Notes: a model not told the origin generated them from the letters alone. Numbered from the stretch's first letter, positions 44,441-56,659 are shown. The stretch: 64,000 nucleotides of DNA from Cordilura impudica (GCA_963682025.1 OY821518.1:16715922-16779921), one strand, 5' to 3'. Made by a program: numbers and translations.

Positions 44441-44802
44441 CTAGCAGATTCCAGCGCTCGAAATTCGAGTGCAATTTTTAGGCAGCTTTATTTTTCAACT
44501 TAGCCAATTCAGAAACCAACACTTTTATGGTTTATTATTATTGTGAATGAAGATAACAAACTCATTAACAAATCCATTAACAAATTTAATAAACCACAAA
44601 TAGCATATGTATAATTTATTTATATGTTAGTAGCAACTTTAAATGCAATTTACTCAATATAAAGGAAAAAATTTAAAAATATGTAAATCTGCAAAACGGC
44701 TAAAAAGATATAGCTTTCGAATAATATACGTTTGGTCAAAATCGGGATAAAACGGTAGAACAAAACATCGGTCACAAGAAATCGCGTAGTCTGTTAATAA
44801 GA
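44441..44802 (-). mobile_element. Non-autonomous Helitron, copy H6
   Basis: CTAG at 44441-44444 after A, and the hairpin CTCGAAATTCGAG. The 5' end on the minus strand is TCTTATTAACAGACTACGCG, a slightly decayed form of TCTATAATATTAATAGGC. About 362 bp, no ORF. Confidence 0.82.
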
Positions 44803-44961
44803 TTTGGAGCAAAATCACGAGATTTTAAATCAATTTCTCACTTTATAAGTATCTGCATATCTACTATGAAAAATGAAAAATAAAAAAAAAATAAAAAATA
44901 AAAAATAAAAAATAAAAATGAATTATACAAAATGAAATATACAAAATTAAAAATAAAAAAA

Positions 44962-45740
44962 ATCATGTGAGTCCGAACACAGGGGAGATGTGTAAACATC
45001 TGTTAATTAAAGTCTTTTTATGGCACTTTTTTAAAATAAAAAAGAAAGCTTCATCTATGTGTCCCTTATAGCAATCAACTGCAGGGGCTCTGCTAATATA
45101 AAAATATTTATTATTTCAAACGGTTAATTTTTAATATTTGGTTTTTTATTTTTCATTTTTAATTTTTCGTTTTTCGTTTTTCATTTTTCATTATTAATTT
45201 TTCATTTTTTATTTTTAAAATTCATTTTTCATTTTTCATTTTCTGTTATTAATGTTATTTTTCGGTTTTCGTTTATAATTTTTTTTTTTTAATTTTTAAT
45301 TGTTATTTTTAATTTTTCATCTTTCATTTTTAATTTTTGATTTTTCATTTTTTATTTTTAATTTTTCGTTTTTCGCGTTCCATTTTTCATTTTTTTTTCA
45401 TCTTTCATTTTTTTTATTTTTCATTTTAAATTTTTTATTTTTCATTTTTTGTTTTTTATTTTTCATTTTTAATTTTTCAACTTTTATTTTTCATTTTTAA
45501 TTTTTAATACTTAGTTAATTTTTCATTCGTTATTTTTTATTTTTCATTTTTCGTTTTCGCGTTTCATTTTTCATTGATTTATTCTTAATTTTTTTTTCTT
45601 CATTTTTAATTTAAAATTTTTTCACCAATACAATAATAAGTCACACCGATTTTGTCTTACGTCTTACATGTTACGCTGTTTTTGTGATTGTATTGTGAAA
45701 TAGAAATTTACCCCCCCCGCGCGTATAGATGTTTACACAT
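44962..45740. mobile_element. Complete array-bearing interspersed element (copy f)
   Basis: The best copy of the family. Left arm: ATGTGAGTCCGAACACAGG, GATGTGTAAACATC, ttcatctatgtgtcccttat, caactgcaggggctctgcta. Then comes a TTTTTCATTTTTAAT array (about 45120-45600). Right arm: tttcaccaatacaataataa, aagtcacaccgattttgtct, gtgattgtattgtgaaatag, a C8 run, and GATGTTTACACATC at the end. The two GATGTGTAAACATC boxes are inverted copies of each other. No ORF, and mechanism unknown. The array is the same type as the isolated ones elsewhere. Confidence 0.75.
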
Positions 45741-45741
45741 C

Positions 45742-45990
45742 AAAAATAAAAAATAAAAAATAAAAAAAAAAAAAATAAATAAAAAATTAAATATAAAAAA
45801 TAAAATATAAAAAATAATAAATAAAAAATTTAAAATGAAAAATGAAAAATAAGAAATGAAAAACGAAAAAAATTACAAATAAAAAAAAAAACGAAAAAAT
45901 GACAAATAAAAAATGAAAAATAAAAATTGAAAAATAAATAAATAATAAATAAGAAATGAAATATAAATAAAAATAATAAACGAATAATGA
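45742..45990. repeat. A-rich minisatellite
   Basis: AAAAATAAAAAAT-type units directly after copy f, in the orientation opposite to the array inside it. A shorter A-rich stretch (about 44867-44955) precedes copy f, so the element sits inside, or between two parts of, an older A-rich array. Confidence 0.8.
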
Positions 45991-46975
45991 ATAGTAAATG
46001 ATTTTTTTTTATTGCACGAAAAATCGTTTGTGAATATAATTTTTAAATTTCTAGATTTTTCCAATATCTCTAAAATATCCTGGAACATTTGCGGTCGTTA
46101 TTATGCTCAATCGAAAGGTGAATTTATTTTATTTAATTTCAAAATTTTGCGATTTTTTGAGCGGCTGGCACTTAAAAGTTATAAATCCGATACCATGCTA
46201 TCAACTGAAAAACCTGGTTGGTAATTTCCTAAACACATTTTAAGCACATAATTAGTGACAAGTCCGAATCACTGCTCTAATACTGACCCGCTTCCATAAT
46301 CTTAACTTCATAACACCCCTTATTTTGTAAAAGGTCATTTATTTGTTAAAAATCCAACAACACAAATCATGACGTTATCAATAATTATCTCTTCATTATA
46401 ACAAGTCACTCTTTAAACATTAAGACGTATTGTGTTTAATGTGAAAGCATACAACAATTCAGTTGAAAATTTTCTTCAAAAGTCTGCAGTAGTTATTTAG
46501 CAATATTTTTACAAGCACTTCTTGTTTATTGAATCTTCATTAAATTTAATGTCGCAATAATTATTCAAAACTTAATATAAAGTCCAGCCAGTAGCAGATA
46601 AAATTTTAATTGCTCAGCATATTTCCAAAAGCATCATTCATTCGTTTCCGTGTCTCAAATTTATTACAACTCTTGACTACTTCATATATTTTAATGATCT
46701 TATTCATAATAAAATAAAATAGTTTTTTTTTTTTAAATAAAAAGAAAATTTTTAAAAACATTATTCATTAACACAAATTTTTATTATAGGCTATACATTA
46801 AAAGCTAACCCAAAGTAAAAGTTTAGTCTTAATATTTAATAGGCTAAAGAGCTTTATGGTACTTCGGATAAAAGCTTGAGATATTGTCTTCTTCCTTAAA
46901 ATTAAAGGAATGTTAGATTTTTTTTACAAAAAAAACCTAAATTTGCTTACAAAATAAATTAAAAATAATTAAAAA
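45991..46975. other. No recognisable gene
   Basis: Unique AT-rich sequence. A 70-codon frame at 46012-46224 has no recognisable motif. Confidence 0.45.
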
Positions 46976-47754
46976 CAAGTAAGAAAATTATAGTCGGTCT
47001 AGACCGACTATACGATACCCTATACCATGCGTTTAGAAACCCTATCTCTTAGGCCCAACTAACTGGACATAGAAAATAAGCAAAAACCAAATTTGAGTTG
47101 GTTTTTTATTAATTTTTTTGGCTGCAGATATGAAAAAGTTTATATCGGATGCTATATCTATATAGGGACTAGGTCCAAAAATAGACCGATCCTGATCATG
47201 TTTGGTAAAGTCTCTTGTATTTTGCAAAAATATATACAAACAAAATTTGAGAAGAATCAGTGCAATATTTTTGTTTTTTAATAGATTTAAGTGAAGATCG
47301 GGAAGCAGCTCTTTATGGGGCCAAAGGGATCATTTTTGGACTACTCATTAATGGATGTAATGAACGCATACAAACCCAATTTGAGTAAGATCTATATGAC
47401 AATTTGGATCTTATGACAATTTATGTCGATTTCATAGGGGTAATTTGTATGGTGGCTAGGTCTGAACAAGGACCGATTCTCACCAATTTCAATAGCGTTC
47501 ATCCCATGGCCGATAAAAGCTTATATACCAAATTTCATCAAAATATATTCATATTTGCGACCTGCAGTTTGATTACAAGGTTTACATGGACACACAGATG
47601 GACGGACGGACGGACGGACATTGTTAAATCAACTTAAAAAGTGATTCTGATTCGATCGGTATAATTAAAGATGGGTCTGGGTCAAATATTTTTGGTTGTT
47701 ACAAACAGCAGCACAAAGTCATTATACCCAAACCACATAGTGGTATAGGGTATA
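46976..47754 (+). mobile_element. Helentron-like repeat S6
   Basis: Full-length member, almost identical to S2 and S4 in palindrome, subterminal boxes and body. The GACG array is shorter (about 47600-47619). It ends about 50 bp before the Tc1-like element at 47804. Confidence 0.88.
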
Positions 47755-47803
47755 AAAATAGTGATGCCTATAAAATCAGAACGTAGCTCTATTCGAATAT
47801 ATA

Positions 47804-49179
47804 CAGTGATGGTCGTATAAGTAAAGCATTCATGAGAACAATAAATTAATCGTTTTATTTCCCATATATAAAAAGATAACAAAAAAAAAAAAAAAGACAA
47901 GAACAACATTAATGGGGTTGGACAAATAATTAATTATAATTAAAACATTTACCAATGTTTCAAAAATTTTAAAAATATTCCAATTTTCGTCAAATAATTT
48001 CAAATTTACCTTTAATATTTTGTAGATAGCCTTTATTTTTCATTGCACTATGCCATCTATTTGGCATACTTTCGACCAAATACAGGCAAATTGAAGTGGG
48101 TATAGCTTCCCAAGCCGCCTCAATGTTTTCCCACAATTCGTCTAATTTTTGCTGTTTTTCTCCCCGACAAACTTTTCTCAACTTCATTCCACAAGTTCTC
48201 AATTGTATTGAGATCAGGGGACTGAGGTGGCCATTCATTTTAAAACATTTATGCTTTTTTCCTCTAAGCAACGCTTCACAAGTCGTGAAGTGTGTTTCGG
48301 ATAATTGTCATGCATAAAATTCCCAATAGGGGCAAATTTTCTTCATCGAAAGGTATCATCGTGTTTTCTTTTATATTTTTATATACATGCTGGTCCATTT
48401 TTGAAGAAATTCTGACAATTGGGCAATTTCCGTGCCAAGAAAACGCACCCCAAACCATAACATTACCACCACCGTGTTTAATTGTTTTTATGGGATGCTG
48501 CTGATTAATGGGACGCCACACATACCTTTTTCCACCAGATCCCCATCGACAAAATTGTGATTAATCACTAATAGCACGTTTTTCCAAATTAATATATTTT
48601 TTTGAAACAAAGGATTTACGTTGTGCGATGCCCCCACGAAGAGAAACTTCATTAAGCCTTCTTATTTTTTTAGATGAAACTTGAATCCCATGCGATGACT
48701 GTACTTCAATCTGTATCTGCCTAGAACTTTTAAATGAATCAGCTTGGGAGATTTTTTTATAATGTTATATTCCTTTTGTTTGTTTTTCGTGGTTTGGGAG
48801 CTCTTGGAACATTTTTTGTTGTGCCAAATTTATTGAAATGTTTGATGGAGTTGCATACTTTTCCTCTGGAGCAACCAAGCAAATCAGAAATTTGTATTAC
48901 GGTCTTACCGGAGTTTTTTAAGTTATTAATAAGCATTCTTCTTCTTCGGAACAACTTGGTGCTTCACCCATATCTAACAATAAAAAAAACTTTATAATTT
49001 TACATTAAAACACTTTTTTAATACTTACCGTCAATATTTTTGGGAAAAAATTTGAAAATTTGTTTTTAATGATGAAGAGAAATAACTAATGAAAATTACC
49101 GTTAAAATTAGAAAAGAAACATTAAACATTTGAAATTGCAAGAGGTTGAGATCATGTTTTAATTATATGACCGCCACTG
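47804..49179 (-). mobile_element. Tc1-like element (DD34E type), complete ends
   Basis: Ends CAGTG(A/G)(T/C)GGTC(G/A)TATAA are inverted at both sides, with TA just outside (47802-47803 and 49180-49181). 1,376 bp, encoding one decayed transposase (see 47985-48965). The sequence is unrelated to the Tc1 remnants T1, T2 and the one at 55-61 kb, so it is a second Tc1 lineage. Confidence 0.88.
47985..48965 (-). pseudogene. Tc1-like transposase, degenerate
   Basis: Reading right to left: the N-terminal paired-like helix-turn-helix (GKTVIQISDLLGCSRGKVCN) and linker PKPRKTNKRN; then VWRPINQQHPIKTIKHGGGN and VMVWGAFSWHG; then the C-terminal EWPPQSPDLNTIENLWNEVE with the catalytic Glu. The NDPKH-type block between is damaged (several frame changes around 48270-48330). 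The final part (KSLSGRKTAKI, then out of frame) matches the usual C-terminus. Several stops and shifts show it is dead. An ordinary family length of about 340 residues fits the span. Confidence 0.85.
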
Positions 49180-49300
49180 TATATTAATTTTATTAGAAAA
49201 ATTTTTATTTTGGTTTATAATATTAACAAATCTTATTTGTGAAAATCCTAATTATGAGTTTGTCATTTCGTTTGTATTAATTAGAAAAAAACATGACCTC

Positions 49301-49302
<2 letters not shown>

Positions 49303-49336
<34 letters not shown>
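49303..49336. repeat. (TA)n microsatellite
   Basis: About 17 TA units between aatatat and tctgatcc-like flanks. Confidence 0.95.
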
Positions 49337-49337
<1 letters not shown>

Positions 49338-50221
49338 TTGATCCTTATAACAAGCAGAGTTGATATAACGATGTCCGTCTGTCCTTCTGTAGAAAGCAAG
49401 ATTACGCCGTCCAGAGGTCCGTTCGGTTGCTTATTTTTAGTGGAAACGATTCGCTGATGCTCTGTGCTAGTCGCTATTTCCAATCATCAATATTGGTTCA
49501 ATAGGTCCCGAGATTTCAATGGAAATGTGAAGAAAAACTTAAAAAAAAAAAATGATTTTTCTATCTTGTTCTTCTTATTCTAATTTTTGTACTCTTTGTT
49601 CGGTACCTATAATTGTTGTTGTTGTGGTCGTTGCTTTGCAGCACGTTTTATTTATTTATGAAAGAAAAATATTAATGAAAAAGTACATTTTCTTAACAAG
49701 TACCTAGTTACTAAAAAATAAAAAAATAATTTTAAAGATTTTAATAAAAATAAAAATTAATCAGAGTCTCATGTAAGCAGTTTTTCTTTAAGAACTCGAA
49801 CCTCACGGTCGCCCTAAGTAGAAAAATTTCATATAAAAACATGAGAGATAGATGTAGAGCGCAACCAAGTTAAAAATTGGTTAATTATATCCAGTTGGAA
49901 AATTCAATGAAGTATAGCTTCATTAAAACATTAACCAAAGTTATAAACCATTGTTTAATTAGGGTAAGTCATGATTAGATATGATGCCTCTTTATTGTAG
50001 CTGTCCTACAGTGTAAACTATTTCGGTAATAATGTATATCCGTATATGTAGATGACGACAACTCTTCTGTTCGAAAGCCGGTAAAATTTTCTTTAATAAG
50101 AATTAAAGACAATTTTTTTTTAAATATGATAGAAAACAAAAAATTTTGTTGGATTTAAAAAAATCGAATTTTCATTAAAAAAAATTGGCTTTGGAAAAAT
50201 TAATTAAATGAAAATAAAAAC
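49337..50221. other. No recognisable gene
   Basis: Starts with a fragment related to 41340-41515 (cttgatccttataacaagca, cgatgtccgtctgtccttct). Otherwise unique AT-rich sequence with a TTG/GTT-rich stretch near 49610-49640. Confidence 0.45.
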
Positions 50222-50650
50222 AATTACGAAAATTATAGTCGGTCTAGACCAGCTGTTCGATACGATTTGAGAAAGGGTTTTGAATCCAACTTTGCTGAAG
50301 CAATAATTCGATATAGAAAACAAGCATAAACCAAATTTTAGTGGTTTTGTTATTAATTTGTGGCGATCAGATATGAAAAAGTTCATATGAAAAAGTTCAT
50401 ATCTGATTAGGACAAAAAATAGACCAATCATGACCATATTTAGCACAGTCTCTTAATTTTCTCAAAAAAATATATAAATGACCAAATTTAAACAAATCTA
50501 TGTAATAATTTTTGTTTCTGATAGATTTCAGTTAAGATCGGGAATCAGATTGGTATGGGTACTATGACTAAAGATGGCCCTACAGGGTTTATTTTTGGAC
50601 TACTGATTCCTGGGTATAAAACACACACATATGTACATCAAGATAAATAA
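50222..50650 (+). mobile_element. Diverged, truncated Helentron-like repeat S7
   Basis: attatagtcggtctagacca, ataagcataaaccaaatttt, ggcgatcagatatgaaaaag and a 16-bp tandem duplication of atgaaaaagttcatat near 50372-50402. It stops at the mariner D boundary, and its second half is not found beyond the mariner. Confidence 0.8.
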
Positions 50651-50652
50651 TA

Positions 50653-51899
50653 AAGGGTCCGCCATCTAACGTTTTTTTTCAACTAGTGTTTATTTCGTGA
50701 ATGATAACACTTAACTCATGTCTGATTTGACAGATAATTAGTTTTATCCTTCCGCTGAACGAATATGGTTGTGTATACGTTTGAACAACGCTGGGAAATA
50801 TTGCGACATTACTTTGAAAATCATGGTAATTAATGTTGCAGAATGTGTGCGAAAATTGCGTACGGATTTTGGAAGAAGAGAAGCACCGTCAGCTCCGTAT
50901 GTTCGTTATCTTGTGAAAAAAGTGAAAGAAACTGGCATCCTCATCGATAAACCAAAGCGTGAAAAGCCAAAAACAGTGCGTACACTCGAGAATATTGCTG
51001 CTGTGGCAGAAAGTGTGCGTGAAGCGCCATCAACATCAATTCACCGTCGTATGACGTATGACGCCATACAAAGTCCAACTGGTTCAGGAGTTGAAGCCAA
51101 CTGACCATCCAATGCGTTTTCGCTTCGCTAAGTGGGCCTGCGATCGACTTACAGAAGATGCCGATTTTGCCAAAAAAAAAAATCATCTTTTCAGATGAAG
51201 CTCATTTTGATCTTGGCGGGTATGTAAACAAGCAAAATTGTCGCATTTGGGGCACAGAAAACCCGCTCGCATATATTGAAAAGCCGATACACCCAAAACG
51301 AGTCACTGTTTGGTGCGGATTTTGGTCCAGAGGCATAATCGGGCCATTTTTCTTCGAAAATGAGCAAGGAGTGGCCGTTACAGTCAATGGCGATCGTTAT
51401 CGGGCCATGTTGAACGAATTTTTGTTCACAAAAATTGAAGAGGAGGATATTGGCAACATTTGGTTTCAACAGGACGGCGCTACGTGCCACACAGCCGAAG
51501 CTACACTCGATGTTTTGCACCCTGTTTTTGAAGATCGCATTATCAGCCGCAGAGCTGATGTCGTTTGGCCACCTCGGAGCTGCGATTTGACACCGTTGGA
51601 CTATTATTTGTGGGGTGCCCTCAAAGATAAGTGTTACGCTAACAAGCCAGAGACAATTGACGCTTTAAAGGACAATATTCGTGAAGCCATTGGTGAAATA
51701 CAGCTGCACACAATCGATAATGTGCTTAAAAATTGGACCGATCGTGTAGGCCAGCCGAGGCAGCCATTTGAATGAAATTATTTTCCATTATTAACCGGAA
51801 GGATTGTACTTTCAAATAAAAAAAGAAATTTGAGATAATGTTCAGTAGTTTTTTCTCATAGCAATTTCAAAAAAAAAAAAAGTTATTTGACGGACCCTT
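50653..51899 (+). mobile_element. mariner copy D (DD41D, rosa-type), catalytic half open
   Basis: Ends AAGGGTCCGCC..GACGGACCCTT with TA at 50651-50652 and 51900-51901. The start codon is at 50765. A 4-bp insertion (ggtaattaatgttg) shifts the frame after FENHGN. A deletion then removes part of the second helix-turn-helix (SIHRR directly to the MTYDAIQS region). The catalytic part (51158-51775) is open: SDEAHFDLGGYVNK with the first Asp, IWFQQDGATCHTAEA with the second, LTPLDYYLWGALKDK with the third. There are 41 residues between the last two, the spacing of the rosa group. A 10-bp loss near the C-terminus (RVGQPRQPFE) replaces the usual HLNEIIFHY. It is the most complete catalytic domain of the four copies. 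Confidence 0.92.
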
Positions 51900-51901
51900 T
51901 A

Positions 51902-53252
51902 GAAGTGTCGGCAGTATATAGGTTTTGGCAAGGAGCATGCGAATATTTAATGGTGTAAAATATTGAGTCATCCACAGAGTTCTCGGCATACCATGCGTTT
52001 TACCACAGGCAGCATTTACATGATCAGACCAGTTATGTTTTTTTTTTAAAATTATCCCGAGGTTCTTGGCAGTTTCAGTAAGCTCAATAGTTGAGTTATC
52101 TAAAAGTAGTGGTGGCAGAGTGGTAGGTAGAATGTTAGAGTTTCCAATAATCATTGCTTTTGACTTTTTCGCGTTTAAACAAAGCCCATTGGCTGATGCC
52201 CATCTAGATACTTTTTTGAGGGCTTCATTAATTTTTCTTATGCAGTTTATGGCATCCGACTGCATACAACTGATGTAAAGCTGCACATCATCTGCATACA
52301 TTTGTATTTTACAATTTTCTAGTTGTGAAGGTAAGTCATTGGAGTATATGGAATACAAAAGTGGACCAAGTATTGAACCTTGAGGTACACCACGCTTAAT
52401 TAGTAAAGTGTTTGATATCTCAATGCTATTGTAAACAGATTGACTTCTACCATTAAGATATGTGTCAATAAGCTTTGTAGCGGTAGGTGAAAAATTGCAT
52501 ATATTTTTAAGCTTAAAGCAAAGTGTTGAGTACTCCACTGTGTCGAAAGCTTTATAATGTTCCAGAAGAACCAAAAATGACATCATCTTGTTATCTAATT
52601 TAATTCTTATCTCCTCTGAGACATCAACAAGAGCAGAGATACAACTGTGCTTTGGCCTAAATCCTGATTGCCTATCAGTTAGAAGTTTGTTTTTATAAAG
52701 ATGTTGGCTTATCTGTGCATGAATTAAGCGTTTGAAGACCTTCGATAAGAATGGCAATATTGCTATAGGCCTATAGCTCTTATCTTGTTTAGGAACTGGA
52801 ATTACTTGTACTTGAAGAGTTGTAGAAGTTTTCATCAATATCTGGCATTGGTATATTGGCAAAATGAGAATTTAACTCACTTACATTAATTGTCTTGTCA
52901 GTTGCTATAGCATTATTATTGAGACCCATGTTACGTATTTCTCTCCATTTTTTCTTAGAACAGATAGCTGTCTTAAACTTGTCATCGAAGTATTGTGTCT
53001 TAGCAGTTCGTATCTTTAACTTCACTTGAGATATACAGGATTTGAAAATAGCATGAAGTTCGGCCGTTTTAAATCGTTTCCAACGCTCATATGCTAAATT
53101 TCTCTTATCAATTAAGGACTTTATTTCTGGTGAGAACCATGGCTTTTCACTCTTAAGTTTCTTTGTTTTCATCAAGACAAATTTATTGTATAAGCTTTGA
53201 ATATTACTTTGCAAAAAATTTGTTTGATCATCAACGTAAGGCATATAAAACA
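51902..53252 (-). pseudogene. Non-LTR retrotransposon (Jockey-like LINE) reverse transcriptase, truncated at both ends
   Basis: The minus strand carries a pre-RT region (PWFSPEIKSLIDKRNLAYER, KKKWREIRNMGL) at 53253-52789. A frame change follows, then the RT (52790-51902): YRPIAILPFLSKVFKRLIHA, SGFRPKHSCISALVDVSEEI, HYKAFDTVEYS, RGVPQGSILGPLLYSIYSND and YADDVQLYIS. Motif A reads LLEHYKAFDTV where a D is usual before xxKAFD, so one metal-binding Asp is lost, while YADD is intact. It stops at the mariner D boundary before the end of the RT C-terminal region. It starts just downstream of the S8 insertion, upstream of which no LINE sequence is found. Jockey-type assignment is from the motif style. 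Confidence 0.85.
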
Positions 53253-54034
53253 AGTAAGAAAATTATAGTCGGTCTAGACCGACTATATGATACCCTATAC
53301 CATGCGTTTAGAAACCCTATCTCTTAGGCCCAACTAACTGGACATAGAAAATAAAATAAAAAACCAAATTTGAGTGGGATTTTTATTAATTTTTTTGGCT
53401 GCAGATATGAAAAAGTTCATATCGGATGCTATATCTATATGGGGACTAGGTCCAAAAATGGACCAATCCTGATCATGTTTGGTAAAGTCTCTTGTATTTT
53501 GCAAAAATATATACAAACAAAATTTGAGAAGAATCTGTGCAATATTTTTGTTTTTAATAGATTTAAGTGAAGATTGGGAAGCAGTCTATATGGGGCCAAA
53601 GGGATCGTTTCTGGACTACTCATTAGTGTATGTAATGAACGCATACAAACCCAATTTGAGTAAGATCTATATGACAATTTGGATCTTATGGCAATTTATG
53701 TCGATTTCATAGGCGTAATTTGTATGGGGGCTAGGTCTGAACATGGACCGATTCTCACCAATTTCAATAGCGTTCATCCCATGGCCGATAAAAGCTTATA
53801 TACCAAATTTCATCAAAATATATTCATATCTGCGACCTGCAGTTCGATTACAAGGTTTACATGGACACACAGACGGACGGACGGACGGACGGACGGACAT
53901 TGTTAAATCAACTCATAAAGTTATTCTGATTCGATCGGTATAATTAAAGATGGGTCTAGGTCAAATATTTTTGGTTGTTACAAACAGCAGCACAAAGTCA
54001 TTATACCCAAACCACATAGTGGTATAGGGTATAA
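53253..54034 (+). mobile_element. Helentron-like repeat S8 with 18-bp flanking repeats
   Basis: Full-length member (palindrome, ATACCCTATACCATGCG, GACG array about 53873-53899, TGGTATAGGGTATAA). It sits in LINE sequence between AACGTAAGGCATATAAAA (53233-53250) and AACGTAAGGCACATAAAA (about 54035-54052), 17 of 18 bases identical. The left repeat is LINE coding sequence (FYMPYV region on the minus strand). Confidence 0.88.
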
Positions 54035-54052
54035 AAACGTAAGGCACATAAA

Positions 54053-55194
54053 AAAAAAAAAAAAAAAAATCTTAGTATATTTTTTAAATTTCGTTCTAAA
54101 ATATTGGCATTTTGTTTTTGTTGACATTTTCTATGCTGAAGGGTGCTCAACCGAATCTCCCCTTGAGAAGGATTTAATTTAATCATAAGAAATAACAACA
54201 ATTTTTTTTTTCTTTCAATACAGATTGAGCTAGCAACAAAATTAAACTCATGCAAAACTTATTAAGCTTTACACTGGCTAGCAAGATGGTTATGCTGAAG
54301 AGTAAAGCTTGAAAAAGAAATAGAATTTACTTTGTCAATTTATTCATTTCCATTTTGTCACATTAATTATACATTTTGCGTTATTCATTAAACTTCAAAA
54401 TTTATTCAATGGAAACTTAATACATTGTTACACATATCAATGTTCCAATGAAAAACACACGAATTCATTACCATAATAACATCTATTACTCGTACATTGT
54501 TCTTAAAAGGTAAATAAATCTACATACGGTTCAAATATTTGGAAATGATATGCCGCTGTAGCCACTAAAGTCTAGTAACAGTATATGACAGTATAGTTTG
54601 TATATCAGATTCATCTTTGTGTATTTGTGTAAGAGTATGTTGACATATACATGACACTTGTCATAACAATCATGTTGTTATTGTTGTTGCTGTTGTTGTT
54701 GATGGAGTACGTACAGTTGACAACATACATTTAACTAATATAAATTCGACTAATATTGATTACCCTTATTTTGTGGTTTAACCCAACATCGCATACATTG
54801 TATTTGCCTCATGTTATATAAAATATTTAATTACATTAAATTCGTAAATTATCAACACCATATCCATTATTTATTACAACAACCCAGAAGGTTTTACTTA
54901 GGGAAACTTTAAATAGTTTAAGGTTGTTTCAGACATAATCACGTAGAAGTCAGCACCTTAGCATGGAGGCGATATTGTGTAAACCGAATTTTAGCGAGCA
55001 TTGAAAATTCATGTGTAAAAGCTTAAGTTATCTTAAAATTTAAATTTAAGATTTCACGTAAATATTATCCGTAATATGCTTGGATATGGTATTGTTGTAT
55101 TAAAAAATACACAAACTTATCGCTTATAACATTTTGGAAACATTATTTTATAGAATAAATAAATAAATAAAACTTTAGAAGTTTCAAATAAATA
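54053..55194. other. No recognisable gene
   Basis: A poly-A run at the left, then unique AT-rich sequence with a TTG/TTGTTA microsatellite near 54672-54704. No convincing frame. Confidence 0.45.
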
Positions 55195-55262
55195 AAAAAA
55201 AGAAAATTATAGTCGGTATTGGACGACTACACGGTACGACCCTATACCAGTGGTTCCTAGAT
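55195..55262 (+). mobile_element. Helentron-like repeat end fragment
   Basis: aaagaaaattatagtcggta, then a broken palindrome (ttggacgactacacg) and cctataccagtgg. Only the hairpin end of an old copy remains. Confidence 0.65.
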
Positions 55263-55984
55263 TTTTTCAGCAGGCGACCAACTTTCCTTACAGCTTAACT
55301 TCAGAAAAAAATATCAAAAATTAAAAGTATTAATTTTTATGCTGTTGACAAAACATGGAAACCTTTACTATACAATGATTGAAAACTTTCCCACTTTTTG
55401 GTTGCAATATTTTTTAGGTATCTATTATTTTTATAACCTACTAGCTGTTTTTACCCGGTCTTCCCCGGGATAAAAAGGCCTTTGACTTGAAAAAAGGTTC
55501 ACTATGCTTACCAGGCGCTGAGTACTTAGTCCCCAATGAACAAATTCCCCAAGAAAATTAACTTTCTCCCCAAAAATTGTATGGGCAGTAAACTCATTTT
55601 TTATTTCAATTAAAAATTTCTTGATTTTTTAATTTAGTTAAGTTTTTCATAAGATGCTGCAAGAAAATGCTTAAAAAATAAGCTGCGAAACCGCTTTAAG
55701 TTTTTTTTTAAAGTTTATTTATAAACATCAAATATAACGGAATGGTTTGCAAATTAAAGGAATCAGAACTTTTAAAAATTGAATTACTTCATTCAATAAG
55801 TGATCATCATTGAGCAGAGAAGTCAAATTCATAGAAGTTTCAAAAATGAAAAACTAATGCGACGTTTAAAATCGTGCCGCAAGGTTTCTTTAAGCAACTG
55901 CTTATAGTACATGTGTGGTCTATTTTGATCAACAGGTAATTATTTCACATACGTAGATAAAATTTATTATAAAACTTTTCACTG

Positions 55985-56400
55985 AGCTGTGTTCCGCGAG
56001 CGAGACGCGTCAGCTACCGCGCGTTTGGCAACCACACCCGTGCTGCCGCGCAGTTGTTGTCAACTTGTTTTAATCGCCAAAATATATTTTTAAGATCATT
56101 CCGATATTATAGCTGAACTGTGTTCCAAGAGCGCGTCGCATCCGCATCCGTCGCGTCCGCGTCCGCGCGCCACTTCCTCGCGTTTGGCAGCTACTACCCT
56201 TGCTGCTGCGCAGTTCTCGTTAACTTATTTTAATCGCTAAAATATATTTCTATGGTCATTGCGATATTTTAGCTGAGCTGTGTTCCGCGTCCGCGCACCG
56301 CTTCCTCGCGTTTGGCGTGCTGCCGCGCAGTTCTCGTTAACTTATTTTAATCGCTAAAATATATTTTTAAGATCATTGCGATATTTTAGCGCGTAACTTT
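55985..56400. repeat. GC-rich tandem array, ~150-bp units
   Basis: About three units built from gctgtgttccgcg, (gcg/tccgcgtccgcg) stretches, ctcgcgtttggc, gctgccgcgcagttctcgtt, aacttattttaatcgc and taaaatatatttttaagatc. GC content is far above the surroundings. No ORF spans the units. Confidence 0.8.
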
Positions 56401-56659
56401 CGCACACCGAAATAATGCTATCGAAAAGAATATTCATTTTAAATGCGTTTATTGTTCGACATATGTTGAGAGCAGTATGCAAATTTTCACTAAAATAAAT
56501 ATTTAACAAAATTCATTAAATAAAAATATGTAAAAATTTAAGAATGAATTTGGGGAGTAAGTTAATTTTTTATTTCGTTTTTAAAAAAATGGGGAATTTG
56601 TTCATTTCTTTTGGGGACCTTTTTTTTTTGAATTTGGGTAATTTTGTTCTCCGTGAAGT

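Noticed and set aside
49303..49336. TA tract as a promoter or origin signal
   Set aside because: Plain microsatellite without neighbouring gene or motif.
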